Positions 1-10,787 of a stretch of 64,000 bases of DNA are shown piece by piece. Both the position numbers and the translations under genes were made by a program. Position 1 is the stretch's first letter. Every line of letters starts with the position of its first letter. Under the pieces are notes generated by a model. It was not told where the DNA came from. It was given only the letters and a program-made list of their open reading frames with translations, and did no database searches. This stretch comes from Pirellulaceae bacterium (GTDB taxonomy: Bacteria > Planctomycetota > Planctomycetia > Pirellulales > Pirellulaceae): positions 434,001-498,000 of the forward strand of contig JAQWSU010000006.1 of the NCBI GenBank assembly GCA_029243025.1. Reading direction: 5' to 3'.

Positions 1-2048
<2,048 letters not shown>

Positions 2049-2078
2049 TTAAACTTCCATGTGCGGTCCGTGACAACG

Positions 2079-2420
2079 TCAGTGGATAGAACCCACGACA
2101 AAACGTAGATCACGAATTTTTTGATCGGGCATCCTTTCCGAGAGCGCTTTGGTCAAACGTCGCTTTTGAAATGTCAATTCTTGGACGACGGCCGAATTGG
2201 TAGCGATCACTTCCAGCACTCCCCGGCGCACTTGGCCGGGTCGACTGTGCTGGCTAAGTTGACCTGCGATCTCCTGCCAAACCTCCGAATAATCTTCCTG
2301 TGCCAATAGACGGTTGTAGCCACGCCGCGCCATCAGTTGAGGCAGCACATCCGCCAATTTTCGCGCATCCCGTTTACGCGGTTCCGACTTCTTGGAATTG
2401 TAGCGCTTTGACCCCGTCAT
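2079..2420 (-). CDS. dciA: DciA-like (DUF721) replication protein
   Basis: A 113-residue basic protein of the DUF721/DciA family. DciA is the ancestral loader or partner of the replicative helicase DnaB in bacteria without DnaC or DnaI. The visible family pattern is an Arg/Lys-rich N-terminus, then a KH-like core containing YSEVWQEIAGQLSQHSRPGQVRRGVLEVIATNSAVVQEL and a closing helix with KIRDLRFVVG. It lies 66 bases after dnaN and 54 bases before gyrB on the same strand, the slot where recF often sits. The family call rests on pattern recognition. The helicase-loading role is known for the family and inferred here. Confidence 0.8.
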   Translation of the reverse strand: MTGSKRYNSKKSEPRKRDARKLADVLPQLMARRGYNRLLAQEDYSEVWQEIAGQLSQHSRPGQVRRGVLEVIATNSAVVQELTFQKRRLTKALSERMPDQKIRDLRFVVGSIH

Positions 2421-2486
2421 CGTTGGCCTTGTTAAGTCAATTCTTAAACATTCGGAACCTGTGAGATTCCGATCAATAAACTTCAG

Positions 2487-3641
2487 TTACTGGGCGGTTC
2501 CCGCCGTTTCAGCCGTAGCGGCTTGCGGCCGGTCACGCGCCAATGGCATCACGACGTAGCCATATCCATCATCCGTTTCAAACAGTGCGGCGCTATCGGT
2601 ATCGAGAATATTGAGCGTAAAGATTTTTTCCTGATCAAGCACCTTGAGGAAGTCGGTGACAAATCGATGATCAAGACAGAGTGTGATTTCTTCACCATCA
2701 TAGGGAATTGGTAATTCAACATGCGATTCGCCCACATCAGCGGTCAAACCACATAGCACAAGCGAACCCTTTCCAAACGTAAAGTCGATACCACGACTAT
2801 CTACACTCGTAACGATAGCTGCCTGACGTAACGCCGAATGCATGGGTCCCACTGAAATTTCGATGTGTGCCGCTTCGGGCCGCTGTGGAAGCACATCGCG
2901 CCAACGTGGAAAGCGACCTTCCACCAAGCGAGAAGTGATCGTAACAGTCGGGCTTTTGACCAGAAAGTCATTTCCCCGTGATGCGATCCGTATTTCCGCA
3001 TCGCCATCGGACAACGCTCGTTCGATGAGTTGCATGGAGCGAGAAGGCACAATCGTCATCGCATCGCCTGTTGCGTGCCCATCAACCGACACGGCTGGAC
3101 CTTCCATTTTGGCCAAACGACGGCCGTCCGTCCCCACTGCAATGATGCGGTCGTTTTGCATCTCGAGTAAGACACCTCCCAGCGCGTAACGACTGCTTTC
3201 AGTGTCCGTGGCAAAAAGCGTTCGACGAATCAATTCCCTCATCAGACGAGCCGGTACCTCGTGATATTTGGTTTCTCCAAATTCCGGCACATTGGGGAAT
3301 TCTGCAGGATTTCCTGCTGCCAATTTGAATTTACTCCGGTCACCCGAGACAACAACCCCCTGCTCGTCTGCTTCGATCCGCAATGTCGCATCGCTTGATT
3401 CACTCAATATTGATTTGAATTGAGCGACTGATAACAGAGCACTTCCGGGAACTTCGACCTCTAATTCGGCAATATCAATTCGAATACCGACCTCCAGATC
3501 GGTTGCCATTAACACGGCCGCGTTGTCAGCTGCTTCGATCTTGACATTTTGAAGAATCGGCTTGGGACTTCTGGACGGAGCCACGCCGGCTGCGACTTGA
3601 AACGCAGAAAGCAATTTGTCTCGTTCGCATTTGATTTTCAT
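2487..3641 (-). CDS. dnaN: DNA polymerase III beta subunit (sliding clamp)
   Basis: Sliding clamp that tethers DNA polymerase III to the template; 384 residues from the chosen start. It begins MKIKCERDKLLSAFQ as in other clamps and ends with the usual VMPLARD-type segment, here followed by an Ala/Thr-rich tail of about 12 residues. Recognisable clamp segments include FATDTESSRYALGGVLLE and VGTDGRRLAKME. The frame also opens from a GTG at 3665, but the ATG at 3641 is preceded by AAAAGGGA at good spacing and matches the family N-terminus, so it is preferred. It lies downstream of dnaA with about 340 non-coding bases between, and upstream of dciA. Confidence 0.96.
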   Translation of the reverse strand: MKIKCERDKLLSAFQVAAGVAPSRSPKPILQNVKIEAADNAAVLMATDLEVGIRIDIAELEVEVPGSALLSVAQFKSILSESSDATLRIEADEQGVVVSGDRSKFKLAAGNPAEFPNVPEFGETKYHEVPARLMRELIRRTLFATDTESSRYALGGVLLEMQNDRIIAVGTDGRRLAKMEGPAVSVDGHATGDAMTIVPSRSMQLIERALSDGDAEIRIASRGNDFLVKSPTVTITSRLVEGRFPRWRDVLPQRPEAAHIEISVGPMHSALRQAAIVTSVDSRGIDFTFGKGSLVLCGLTADVGESHVELPIPYDGEEITLCLDHRFVTDFLKVLDQEKIFTLNILDTDSAALFETDDGYGYVVMPLARDRPQAATAETAGTAQ

Positions 3642-3978
3642 TGCATTCCCTTTTGGCTTACACACGCGGTGAATCGTTCCGGTGACTCTATTTCTAATAG
3701 TTATTTAAAAATTCAGTCGTAGTAGTAACAGTCGCGATAGCTACCGTCGATAGTTGAAGGTTGTTATCGATAACTAGTTCTAGGGTACCGACTTTGGTTT
3801 ACAACTGAGTCTTAATTGCTGGTGGATAACCTGTCTGTTCTCGGTTGGGTTCTGTTGATTGGTTAGCGATTTGTCGTCATTTGAAACGGTGGAACCTGAA
3901 CTTCGGGATTCAAGTTTGTAATCGACAATATTCACGACAGTAGATCGACAACTTTCCCACACTCCTGTTCCGTTGTTG
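3642..3978. other. dnaA-dnaN intergenic region, candidate oriC
   Basis: A non-coding stretch of 337 bases between dnaA and dnaN. It holds an AT-rich segment at about 3688-3716, a perfect 12-base palindrome GTTATCGATAAC at 3763-3774, one good DnaA-box match on the minus strand (TTATCCACC, 8 of 9, at 3821-3829) and one weaker match (TTTCCCACA, 7 of 9, at 3953-3961). Position beside dnaA plus an AT-rich element fits a replication origin. Only one strong box is visible, fewer than in typical origins, so the call is tentative. A 60-codon ORF inside it looks like chance. The region must also carry the dnaN promoter if dnaN is not only co-transcribed. Confidence 0.4.
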
Positions 3979-5067
3979 TCATGCCGCGTGAGGCGACAAG
4001 GCTCGTTCTAGTTCATGAACTGCGCTTCGCGTGGTCGAGTCAGAATCGATCATCCGTTGCACTTTTCTACACGCATGCATCACGGTTGAATGATCTCGTT
4101 GCTGAAACAGCTGACCAATTTGTTGGTAGCTCAAGGGCGTAAGTTCTCGGATCAGAAACATCGCAACGCTTCGAGCGAGAGCATCCATTTTTCGACGAGA
4201 TGCTCCGGTCACATTGGTGACTTTCAAACCGAAGTGTCGAGCCGTTGCTCGGATGATCTTTCTTGGATCCAAGGGATCGATGTCGGAATCCAATAATTTT
4301 TCGATCTGCGAAAACTCAACTGGACAAGACGGATCAATGTTTGAAGTGATAATCTGATTGACCAGTCCAATGAGTTGTGGAATGGACGTCTGGGTGCGAT
4401 TGGCGAGGTGTTCCTGAACTTCGATGCCTAGTTTCAAGTTTCGTTGTTGGCACAATCGCATCAGCAGTTCTTTGCGAGTATCTGCGGACGGTAGTTGCAA
4501 GGGAACGCAGACGCCGTGAGACAGTCGACTTTCAAGTCGGGCTGATAACTTCAGCGCGTGAAGTGGTTGCGAGGCGGCGAAAACAGTTGGCCGTTCAAAC
4601 CGATGTCGATGGTCGATGATGTTTGATAGAGTATGTTGGGTTTTGGGACTATCACGCAGTTCATTTAAGTTGTCAATCAGCAAGAGACCGGGTCGGCAAT
4701 AGCGTTGTTGAAATTGTGAAACGTCGTCCAGCTTTATCGCTTCCAGGTAACTGTGTACAAATTCACTCGCCGACAAAAGTGTCACCTGTTCCTGATCGTT
4801 TTGCCGCGACCAGGTCGCCGCTAACGCGTGAAGCAGTTGTGTTTTGCCGTAGCCGGCCGGAGCGGTGATGAGGAGCGGATGATATTGGATCGCTAACGAG
4901 GGCGCGTTGTTTTCGAAGGTTAGTCCGATACCATTTTTGATCAACGCATTTTCCGGACCTAATAGAAATTCGCGCAGCAGCGCACCAGATTCAGCCGACG
5001 CCTTGGAGCGACGACTTGTCACTTTGGAGACTGGCTCCAACGATAACGTGGCAATTCCGACAGTCAC
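3979..5067 (-). CDS. dnaA: Short DnaA-like initiator lacking domains I and II
   Basis: A 362-residue DnaA homologue; usual DnaA is about 450 residues or more. It starts almost directly at the AAA+ domain (LREFLLGPENALI near residue 32 corresponds to the FxxFVVGxxN box) and ends with the DNA-binding domain IV signature DHSTVMHACRKV. The oligomerisation and helicase-contact domain I is absent. The GTG start at 5067 has a GGAGG ribosome-binding site, and the frame upstream closes at TGA (5143-5145) with no other start codon, so the short N-terminus is real. Walker A reads APAGYGKT (residues 69-76), with Ala for the first Gly. Walker B reads LLLIDNL, with Asn for the second acidic residue. A second, standard DnaA may exist elsewhere. 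Confidence 0.85.
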   Translation of the reverse strand: MTVGIATLSLEPVSKVTSRRSKASAESGALLREFLLGPENALIKNGIGLTFENNAPSLAIQYHPLLITAPAGYGKTQLLHALAATWSRQNDQEQVTLLSASEFVHSYLEAIKLDDVSQFQQRYCRPGLLLIDNLNELRDSPKTQHTLSNIIDHRHRFERPTVFAASQPLHALKLSARLESRLSHGVCVPLQLPSADTRKELLMRLCQQRNLKLGIEVQEHLANRTQTSIPQLIGLVNQIITSNIDPSCPVEFSQIEKLLDSDIDPLDPRKIIRATARHFGLKVTNVTGASRRKMDALARSVAMFLIRELTPLSYQQIGQLFQQRDHSTVMHACRKVQRMIDSDSTTRSAVHELERALSPHAA

Positions 5068-5276
5068 CTTGCCTCCGTGAAGGAATCCGTTGTGCTCATC
5101 AGAATGCGTTTGAACTCTTCTGCAAAGCTTCCATTTGCTTGTTCAAACGCCGTCGGTTATTCGCTCAAAGCCTGAGCGGATGGGGTCCGAGGTCAACGAA
5201 CCAATCGACGTCTTTCCATCTGCGAGTTTTCAACCTTCCGGTAGGGAACAAAAAAGACCCTTGCTGAACCTCCGAA

Positions 5277-6476
5277 TTATACCGATTCTGGTCGTATTTC
5301 GCGAGGCTCAGAGCGTGAATTTGCGGCTGTTTCTGATTGCCTTAAATGTTTGATAGTCTTGAGGATACGAACAGCAGCCTCCTCAATCTCCTCCGGCTGC
5401 GTGGTGGCGCCCAGGCTAAGTCGAAGGGAGCTCTCGATTCGCTCAGGATCGAGCCCCATGGCCAGCAAGACGGGGGAAGGTTCGCTCGAGCCACTGGCAC
5501 AGGCCGATCCGGTGGAACAGGCCACGCCTGCCAAATCCAACGCCATGAGAATTGCCTGCCGATCCAGGCCGCAAAATGAGATATTCAGCGTATGTGGCAG
5601 CCGCGGATCCGTGCCGTTAACCACTGCGGTTGAATCCTCACAAAGGGCCGATTCTAGCCGTTTTCGACCCGATTCCATCCGCTCGTGTCGCTCCGATGAC
5701 TCCGCAGCCCAAAAACGGAGTGCCGCCAGCATTCCCACCACCAGCGCTACCGGTTCCGTGCCGGGTCGCATCCCAAGTTGTTGGGATCCGCCAAATAAGA
5801 TCGGCCGTAATTGACTCCCATTTCGTACCAACAGACCGCCAATGCCGGCGGGACCATGGAATTTGTGAGCTGCGACACTGAGGCTGTCGACACCCAGTTC
5901 TCGAAACTTAATCGGAGTTTTGCCGGCAACTTGAACCGCATCCGTGTGAACCGGAACGCCATGGGCTCGGCAACGTTCGACGACTTCCCCGATGGGCTGG
6001 ATGACTCCAGTTTCATTGTTTGCCAACATCACACTTACCAGACGGGCTGGCTGACCGTTTTGGAGTAACTCTTCCAGATGAGTTAGACAAATCGAACCGC
6101 TTTGCAGCGCTTTCAACCAATCAATCTGCCATCCGCGTTGTGCTAATTCACCTGCCGCAGCAATCGTACTGGGATGCTCAATGGAAGAGATGATCATGCG
6201 TCCAGGTTCGCCCTGTGCTCGACCTAAAATCCCCAAATTATTGGCTTCCGTACCACCACTGGTAATTACGAACTGATCAGCCGCCGAAGATATTTCCCCG
6301 CCTAGCAGAGTTGCAATCGCCTCTCGTGCATCGTCCAAGGTCAATCGAGCTGCTCGGCCCGCACGGTGTTGGCTGCCCGCGTTCGCTCCGATTCGAGCGT
6401 AACAATCCTGCATGGCGGCAACGACGCGCGGATCAATCGGGGTCGTTGCATTGTGATCAAGGTAGATAGATTTCAT
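5277..6476 (-). CDS. nifS: Cysteine desulfurase (NifS/IscS family)
   Basis: PLP-dependent cysteine desulfurase, 399 residues, which takes sulfur from cysteine for Fe-S clusters, thiolated tRNA or, in some organisms, selenium from selenocysteine. It starts with the family hallmark MKSIYLDHNATTP. The PLP lysine is K205 in AAHKFHGPAG and the catalytic cysteine is C327 in GSACASGSSEPS; the short loop around it is NifS-like. The gene overlaps the upstream membrane-protein gene by four bases (6473-6476), so the two are probably translationally coupled. No iscU, nifU or sufE lies beside it. Whether it is IscS-like or NifS-like in role cannot be told from sequence alone. Confidence 0.93.
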   Translation of the reverse strand: MKSIYLDHNATTPIDPRVVAAMQDCYARIGANAGSQHRAGRAARLTLDDAREAIATLLGGEISSAADQFVITSGGTEANNLGILGRAQGEPGRMIISSIEHPSTIAAAGELAQRGWQIDWLKALQSGSICLTHLEELLQNGQPARLVSVMLANNETGVIQPIGEVVERCRAHGVPVHTDAVQVAGKTPIKFRELGVDSLSVAAHKFHGPAGIGGLLVRNGSQLRPILFGGSQQLGMRPGTEPVALVVGMLAALRFWAAESSERHERMESGRKRLESALCEDSTAVVNGTDPRLPHTLNISFCGLDRQAILMALDLAGVACSTGSACASGSSEPSPVLLAMGLDPERIESSLRLSLGATTQPEEIEEAAVRILKTIKHLRQSETAANSRSEPREIRPESV

Positions 6477-7213
6477 TCTTCTATCGCGGTTGTTGCTCTC
6501 GTTTTTTCGATAAATTGCTGCGCCTGAGACTGCTTTTCGATCAGTCCTTTGTTTGCTGGTTCCAACTCGACTGCGACCGAATAGAGCTCGTTTGCCCGTT
6601 GGTGATCGCCGATCGAAGCATAGTCATCTCCGGCCGCAGTGAGATTTGCCACCATCACCGAATCGATCTTAAGTTGGAATTGATCTGAATTCGGAGAATC
6701 AACGGCTACTCCAAAAAGATCCGGGATCATGAAGTAAGCTTTTAACTCGGCCGCACGATGGACTGCCGCCCAAAAGGGTTTGAATTTCTGATTATTTTCG
6801 GCCGATTTGGTCCAAGTGAGCCAAACAAGGTTGCCTTTGGCATCTGTGGTATCGAGATAGTTACTGAGAATCCACGCATCCCCCTCCGATACGACTGATC
6901 CCGTTGTCACGAGGACCGAATCCCAACGACGGGCTGTTTTTGAGGAACTCACAATTTTTTTCAGTTTTAAATGTTCCTCCAAATTATTGCTGGAATCGGA
7001 ACGAAAAACGGGCGTGATTTGGAGTTCCAAAAAGGGAATTTGATAGAAGTAGAAATTGCGTCGCCGGAATCCATCCGGGGCGAACTCACTTCCCGCAACT
7101 TGACCGAAGGTCAGAATCACAAAGAAGAAAAAACCAGCCATCAGTATCAGACTGACGATGAGGAGAAAAAGACGTTGAAGAGGTGATTTTTTGGGAGTCG
7201 TTGCAGAATTCAT
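6473..7213 (-). CDS. Membrane-anchored protein of unknown function
   Basis: A 246-residue protein I do not recognise. It has a short basic N-terminus, one strong hydrophobic helix at about residues 13-37 (LFLLIVSLILMAGFFFFVIL), a soluble central domain, and a C-terminal helical segment (about 190-235) that resembles a single TPR pair (DDYASIGDHQRANELYSVAVELEPANK). Most of the protein should lie outside the membrane on the N-in/C-out side. It overlaps the cysteine desulfurase gene by four bases and probably shares its transcript. No catalytic motif is visible. Confidence 0.75.
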   Translation of the reverse strand: MNSATTPKKSPLQRLFLLIVSLILMAGFFFFVILTFGQVAGSEFAPDGFRRRNFYFYQIPFLELQITPVFRSDSSNNLEEHLKLKKIVSSSKTARRWDSVLVTTGSVVSEGDAWILSNYLDTTDAKGNLVWLTWTKSAENNQKFKPFWAAVHRAAELKAYFMIPDLFGVAVDSPNSDQFQLKIDSVMVANLTAAGDDYASIGDHQRANELYSVAVELEPANKGLIEKQSQAQQFIEKTRATTAIEE

Positions 7214-7256
7214 TGGAAAGCTTCAGGCCGGGATACACATAAAAGGCCCTCTTATT

Positions 7257-7805
7257 CTATCGCTTGCGAGCTTTCAATATGAGGTGGAAAGTTCCATCTC
7301 CGCACGAGTAGCTTGCCAATTTAGTCGCTAAAACCGTGTTTTTTGCAGAATTTCTGCCGATCATGACCGAGAAGGCAGCCCCTTGGTCGGAGCGACTGAT
7401 TCGCTCAGAAACAATCGGCGTGGTTCTCTGGCTCGGTTGATCGGTCGCGGAAACGGAGTCGTTTAGCGACGAAACCGTTTGACAGCTAACGCGAAACGGC
7501 GTTTGATGCCCGAAAAAATTCTGTCCCAACGGTCTATTCCAGACGACCGCCGAGGACTGAATGCGACTTGGTTGGTGGAATGGCTTTCCAACATGCCAGC
7601 ATCCGCCAGCGGAAATCGAGCCGGAATTTTCATCATGGCCAAATGGTTCAGGACGGGGCGTCAAAGACTTACGTGATTCAGGCAGTTCGGTGAGGAGAAA
7701 GCTGTCCCAACAAGACGGAATTTGGTACCGTCGATTCTCAACGACAATCCATGGTTGTTGACAAAGATGCCCGACGCTCGCTGTCGACCTAGGAAAGACT
7801 GCCAA
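7257..7805 (-). CDS. Doubtful hypothetical ORF in a 616-base gap
   Basis: The interval between the membrane protein (start 7213) and the ScpB-like gene (7830) holds no recognisable gene. The longest frame is this 182-codon minus-strand ORF, opening from TTG with no clear ribosome-binding site. Its product is Ser-, Gln- and Trp-rich, without a signal peptide, membrane segment or known motif. It could be real, because it would run 43 bases ahead of the next minus-strand gene, or it could be a chance frame or the remains of a gene. I see no RNA gene or repeat here either. Confidence 0.25.
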   Translation of the reverse strand: MAVFPRSTASVGHLCQQPWIVVENRRYQIPSCWDSFLLTELPESRKSLTPRPEPFGHDENSGSISAGGCWHVGKPFHQPSRIQSSAVVWNRPLGQNFFGHQTPFRVSCQTVSSLNDSVSATDQPSQRTTPIVSERISRSDQGAAFSVMIGRNSAKNTVLATKLASYSCGDGTFHLILKARKR

Positions 7806-7829
7806 TCGGATGTTGACAGCTGGTAAGAA

Positions 7830-9458
7830 GTGAGCTTCTGGATGGTTTGGCTCCAGCTAGACTCGCAAATTCGACGAATTAACGACATGCTTTCGAGAAG
7901 TTCAATTCCGGCGATCGCGCTCAAAAGTGTTGCCTGTCGTTATCGGCACTGGTCGACTGGCCTGATAGCCTCGCTAGCGTCAACGGGCCCGGCGGCTATC
8001 CAACAGGCCGGCTCCAGCGAGCCATCGTTGCCTGAGGATACCGATGCGGCAAAAATGCAACGAATGGAGGCGGTTTTATTTTTGGCGAGGGAGCCGCTTT
8101 CGAGTCGAAAAGTGAGCCAGTATGCCAACTTGGCGGACGGCACGGAAGCTCGTACACTAGTGCGCCGATTGAACGAAAGGCTGGATAAGATGAATCGAGC
8201 TTTCCGAATTCAAGAGGTAGCCGGTGGGTTCCAGTTGACAACACGGGCAAAGTTTGCGAAATGGCTTTGTCGACTGGACCATGTGCCAACACAACTGCGG
8301 CTATCAGCACCGTCGATGGAGACGTTAGCCGTGGTGGCTTTTCGTCAACCCGTGATTCGCTCCGAGATTGAAGCGATTCGAGGCGTCAGTTGCGGTGACA
8401 TATTGAATCAGTTAATGTCGCGTGATTTGGTGCGTGTCGGTGGCCGGAGTGATGAACTCGGAAGACCCTATTTGTACAATACGACGAAACAGTTTTTGAA
8501 GGTGTTCGGGCTTCGCAATTTGGACGACTTGCCAACATGCGATCGGCTGGCGTTAACGCCAGCCCGTTTGCCGCTGAAGTCCGGCACGCCAATTGAAATG
8601 GAAGATCCCAAGTCCACGGGATCGGTGGTTGAGGAGGAATCTGACGTGAACGTCTCGGTTCAAGAAGAACAGCATCCACATGACAAGCCAACTGAAATCG
8701 AGTCCGACCGTATGAGCGATCGCGAAGTTCGCATGGAAGATGAAGATTACGACGAAGACGAATACGAATACATCGACGAAGAGGAAGACGATGGAGCGGA
8801 AGACGATGGAGCGGAAGACGATGAACTAGAGGAAGAAGAGGACGGCGAAGAGCTAGAGGAAGAAGAAGAGTACGAAGACGACGATGAAGACGACGATGAA
8901 GACGATGATGAAGACGATGATGAAGACGATGATGAAGACGATGATGAAGACGATGATGAAGACGATGAACTAGACGATGAACTAGACGACGATGAACTAG
9001 ACGACGATGAACTAGACGACGATGAACTAGACGACGATGAACTAGACGACGATGAACTAGACGACGATGAACTAGACGACGATGAACTAGACGACGATGA
9101 AGACGACGGCGATGAAGACGACGGCGATGAAGACCACGACGATGAAGACCACGACGACGACGATGATGATGATGATGATGACGACGACAAAGACGACAAA
9201 GACGATGATGACGAAGATGACGAAGATGACGAAGAAGATGAAGACGGGGACGAAGAGGCCGATAGCGATGGCTTCGAAGATGATGAATGGGTAGAAGTCG
9301 AAGAGGACGATGAAGAAGGAAAGGAAGACGAAGAGGAGGAGTGGGAGGAAGAAGAGTGGGATGACGATGATGAGTGGGAAGAAGAAGAAGGAGACGGAAA
9401 AGAAGACGGAAAAGGAGACGGAAAAGAAGACGGAAAAGAAGACGGAAAAGAAGAGTAG
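7830..9458 (+). CDS. scpB: ScpB-like condensin subunit with hyperacidic tail
   Basis: A 542-codon frame. Residues about 75-225 form an ScpB-type tandem winged helix: KMQRMEAVLFLAREPLSS at the start, METLAVVAFRQPVIRSEIEAIRGV in the second unit, then YLYNTTKQFLKVFGLRNLDDLP. ScpB works with ScpA and SMC in chromosome segregation. From about residue 300 to the end the chain is almost only Asp and Glu, built on 12- and 15-base tandem repeats, then Trp/Glu and Gly-Lys-Glu-Asp repeats. ScpB is normally about 180-250 residues. The start is uncertain: GTG at 7830 has no clear ribosome-binding site and ATGs at 7842 and 7887 are alternatives. A second scpB lies at 46248. No scpA or smc is adjacent. Confidence 0.85.
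   Translation: MSFWMVWLQLDSQIRRINDMLSRSSIPAIALKSVACRYRHWSTGLIASLASTGPAAIQQAGSSEPSLPEDTDAAKMQRMEAVLFLAREPLSSRKVSQYANLADGTEARTLVRRLNERLDKMNRAFRIQEVAGGFQLTTRAKFAKWLCRLDHVPTQLRLSAPSMETLAVVAFRQPVIRSEIEAIRGVSCGDILNQLMSRDLVRVGGRSDELGRPYLYNTTKQFLKVFGLRNLDDLPTCDRLALTPARLPLKSGTPIEMEDPKSTGSVVEEESDVNVSVQEEQHPHDKPTEIESDRMSDREVRMEDEDYDEDEYEYIDEEEDDGAEDDGAEDDELEEEEDGEELEEEEEYEDDDEDDDEDDDEDDDEDDDEDDDEDDDEDDELDDELDDDELDDDELDDDELDDDELDDDELDDDELDDDELDDDEDDGDEDDGDEDHDDEDHDDDDDDDDDDDDKDDKDDDDEDDEDDEEDEDGDEEADSDGFEDDEWVEVEEDDEEGKEDEEEEWEEEEWDDDDEWEEEEGDGKEDGKGDGKEDGKEDGKEE
8876..9099 (+). repeat. Tandem repeats encoding Asp/Glu tail
   Basis: In-frame microsatellite within the ScpB-like gene. Units of 12 bases (GACGATGATGAA and variants, coding DDDE) are followed by a 15-base unit, ACGACGATGAACTAG (coding DDDEL), present in seven identical copies at 8986-9090. 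Unit lengths are multiples of three, so copy-number change by slippage would alter tail length without a frameshift. Confidence 0.95.
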
Positions 9459-9488
9459 TCGCAACCGCGATTGAATCGATGGCCGACT

Positions 9489-9518
9489 GACTAGTGAATC
9501 ATCAATGATTCACTAGTC
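9489..9518. terminator. Hairpin between convergent genes
   Basis: A near-perfect palindrome with 14-base arms (GACTAGTGAATCAT and its complement) around a two-base centre, placed between the ends of the convergent ScpB-like gene and hemA. The hemA stop codon (9513-9515) lies inside it. There is no clear T-run on either side, so it is a probable bidirectional terminator rather than a textbook one. Confidence 0.5.
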
Positions 9519-10787
9519 TCTCAGTTGAAAAAGTCTTTTCAGGGCATCCAACAGTCCATGAGGCGTACCTTTTTCTGCTTCATCTCGCAAGGATTCCAGC
9601 GGGGGATGGAGCAGTTTCTTGACAAGCCGATCGAACGACATCTGAATCTCTTTTTCCGTTGCTTCGTCGACGTCGCCAAGTTTGTTCATCAATCTCTCAA
9701 TCTCGGTTCGTTTGAGCCGATCGGTCGATTCGTGTAATTGGCGAATCGTCGGACCAGTGATTCGGTGATTCCATTTGGCCAAGAATCGATCGGTTTCAAC
9801 ATCAATGATCCGTTGTGCCTTGGGCCACTCCTTTTCGCGTTTTTTGCGATTGCTTTCGCAGGTCTTCTGGAGATCATCTACCGAATAGAGGTAAACACCC
9901 AGGCAATCGCCGATAGCCGCATCAAAATCTCTCGGCACCGCTAAGTCCAAAATGAACAGCGTGCGTTGATACCGCGCCGTTTCGATGCGACGGTAGTCTT
10001 CGAGCGTGACGATGGGCTGACTCGCACCCGTTGTACTAATTACCAAATCGGCTTGCGCCAGTAGTGTTGACAATTCATTCCATGCGGCCGTCTGTCCGTT
10101 GAATTCCTTCGCGAGTTCTTCGGCTCGTTGCCGATTGCGATTGATGATCGTCACATGCTGGACACCCGCATCGATCAGGTAAGTCAGGGTCTCGCGCCCC
10201 ATTTCACCGGCGCCAATTACTAATACCTGCTTGTCATCGAATCGCTCAAAAATCTGACTGGCAAAATCCGCAACTGCAACACTTGGGATGCTGACGCGGC
10301 GCTGATGAATAGCCGTTTCAGTCGCGACCCGACTTGCAACGCGCATCGCGCCTTGAAAGGCAGAATGTGTCATTGGACCGGTGTAATCACCCGCATTGGC
10401 GACTCGATAGGCTTCTTTGACCTGAGACAAGATCTGTGCTTCGCCCATCACCATGCTGTCCAAACTTGCGGCGACACGAAAAAGGTGACGGACGGCTTCA
10501 TCCCGTTCACGTAAGAAAAGATCGTTGGCAATCTGGTTCGCCTTCAGGCCGTGGAATCCGGCCAGGAACTCGATGATCTGATCGTCGCGAGGTGCCGCTG
10601 CCGCATCTTCGGCTGCCGTGTAAAGCTCTACACGATTGCAGGTTGAAAGCAGCACGGCTTCTGTATTGGGAAAGCTGCTGCGGAGCTTCGAAAGAGCAAC
10701 TGGAATCTGATCCGGGCTAAACGCGAGTTGCTCACGTACTTCAATCGGTGTCGTGTGATGGCTGCAGCCGACAAGTTGAAGTTTCAT
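9513..10787 (-). CDS. hemA: Glutamyl-tRNA reductase
   Basis: First enzyme of the C5 route to tetrapyrroles: it reduces Glu-tRNA(Glu) to glutamate-1-semialdehyde with NADPH. 424 residues, the usual length. The catalytic cysteine is C50 in LLSTCNRVELY, after the typical GCSHHTTPIEVRE N-terminus. The NADPH-binding motif is VLVIGAGEMGRETLTYL and the downstream ISTTGASQPIV segment is also typical; the C-terminal dimerisation helices follow. The gene starts immediately after the stop of the CcsA/HemX-like gene, a common pairing, and the two are probably one transcript. HemL, the next enzyme, is not in the window. Confidence 0.96.
   Translation of the reverse strand: MKLQLVGCSHHTTPIEVREQLAFSPDQIPVALSKLRSSFPNTEAVLLSTCNRVELYTAAEDAAAAPRDDQIIEFLAGFHGLKANQIANDLFLRERDEAVRHLFRVAASLDSMVMGEAQILSQVKEAYRVANAGDYTGPMTHSAFQGAMRVASRVATETAIHQRRVSIPSVAVADFASQIFERFDDKQVLVIGAGEMGRETLTYLIDAGVQHVTIINRNRQRAEELAKEFNGQTAAWNELSTLLAQADLVISTTGASQPIVTLEDYRRIETARYQRTLFILDLAVPRDFDAAIGDCLGVYLYSVDDLQKTCESNRKKREKEWPKAQRIIDVETDRFLAKWNHRITGPTIRQLHESTDRLKRTEIERLMNKLGDVDEATEKEIQMSFDRLVKKLLHPPLESLRDEAEKGTPHGLLDALKRLFQLRD

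Noticed and set aside
3780-3962. 60-codon ORF between dnaA and dnaN
   Set aside because: No ribosome-binding site or protein-like pattern; lies in the likely origin region.
8986-9090. CRISPR-like regular repeats
   Set aside because: 15-base units with no spacers, in frame within a gene; a coding microsatellite.
8747-9464. Minus-strand poly-Ser and Phe/Val-rich ORFs
   Set aside because: They are mirror frames of the Asp/Glu repeats of the ScpB-like gene.
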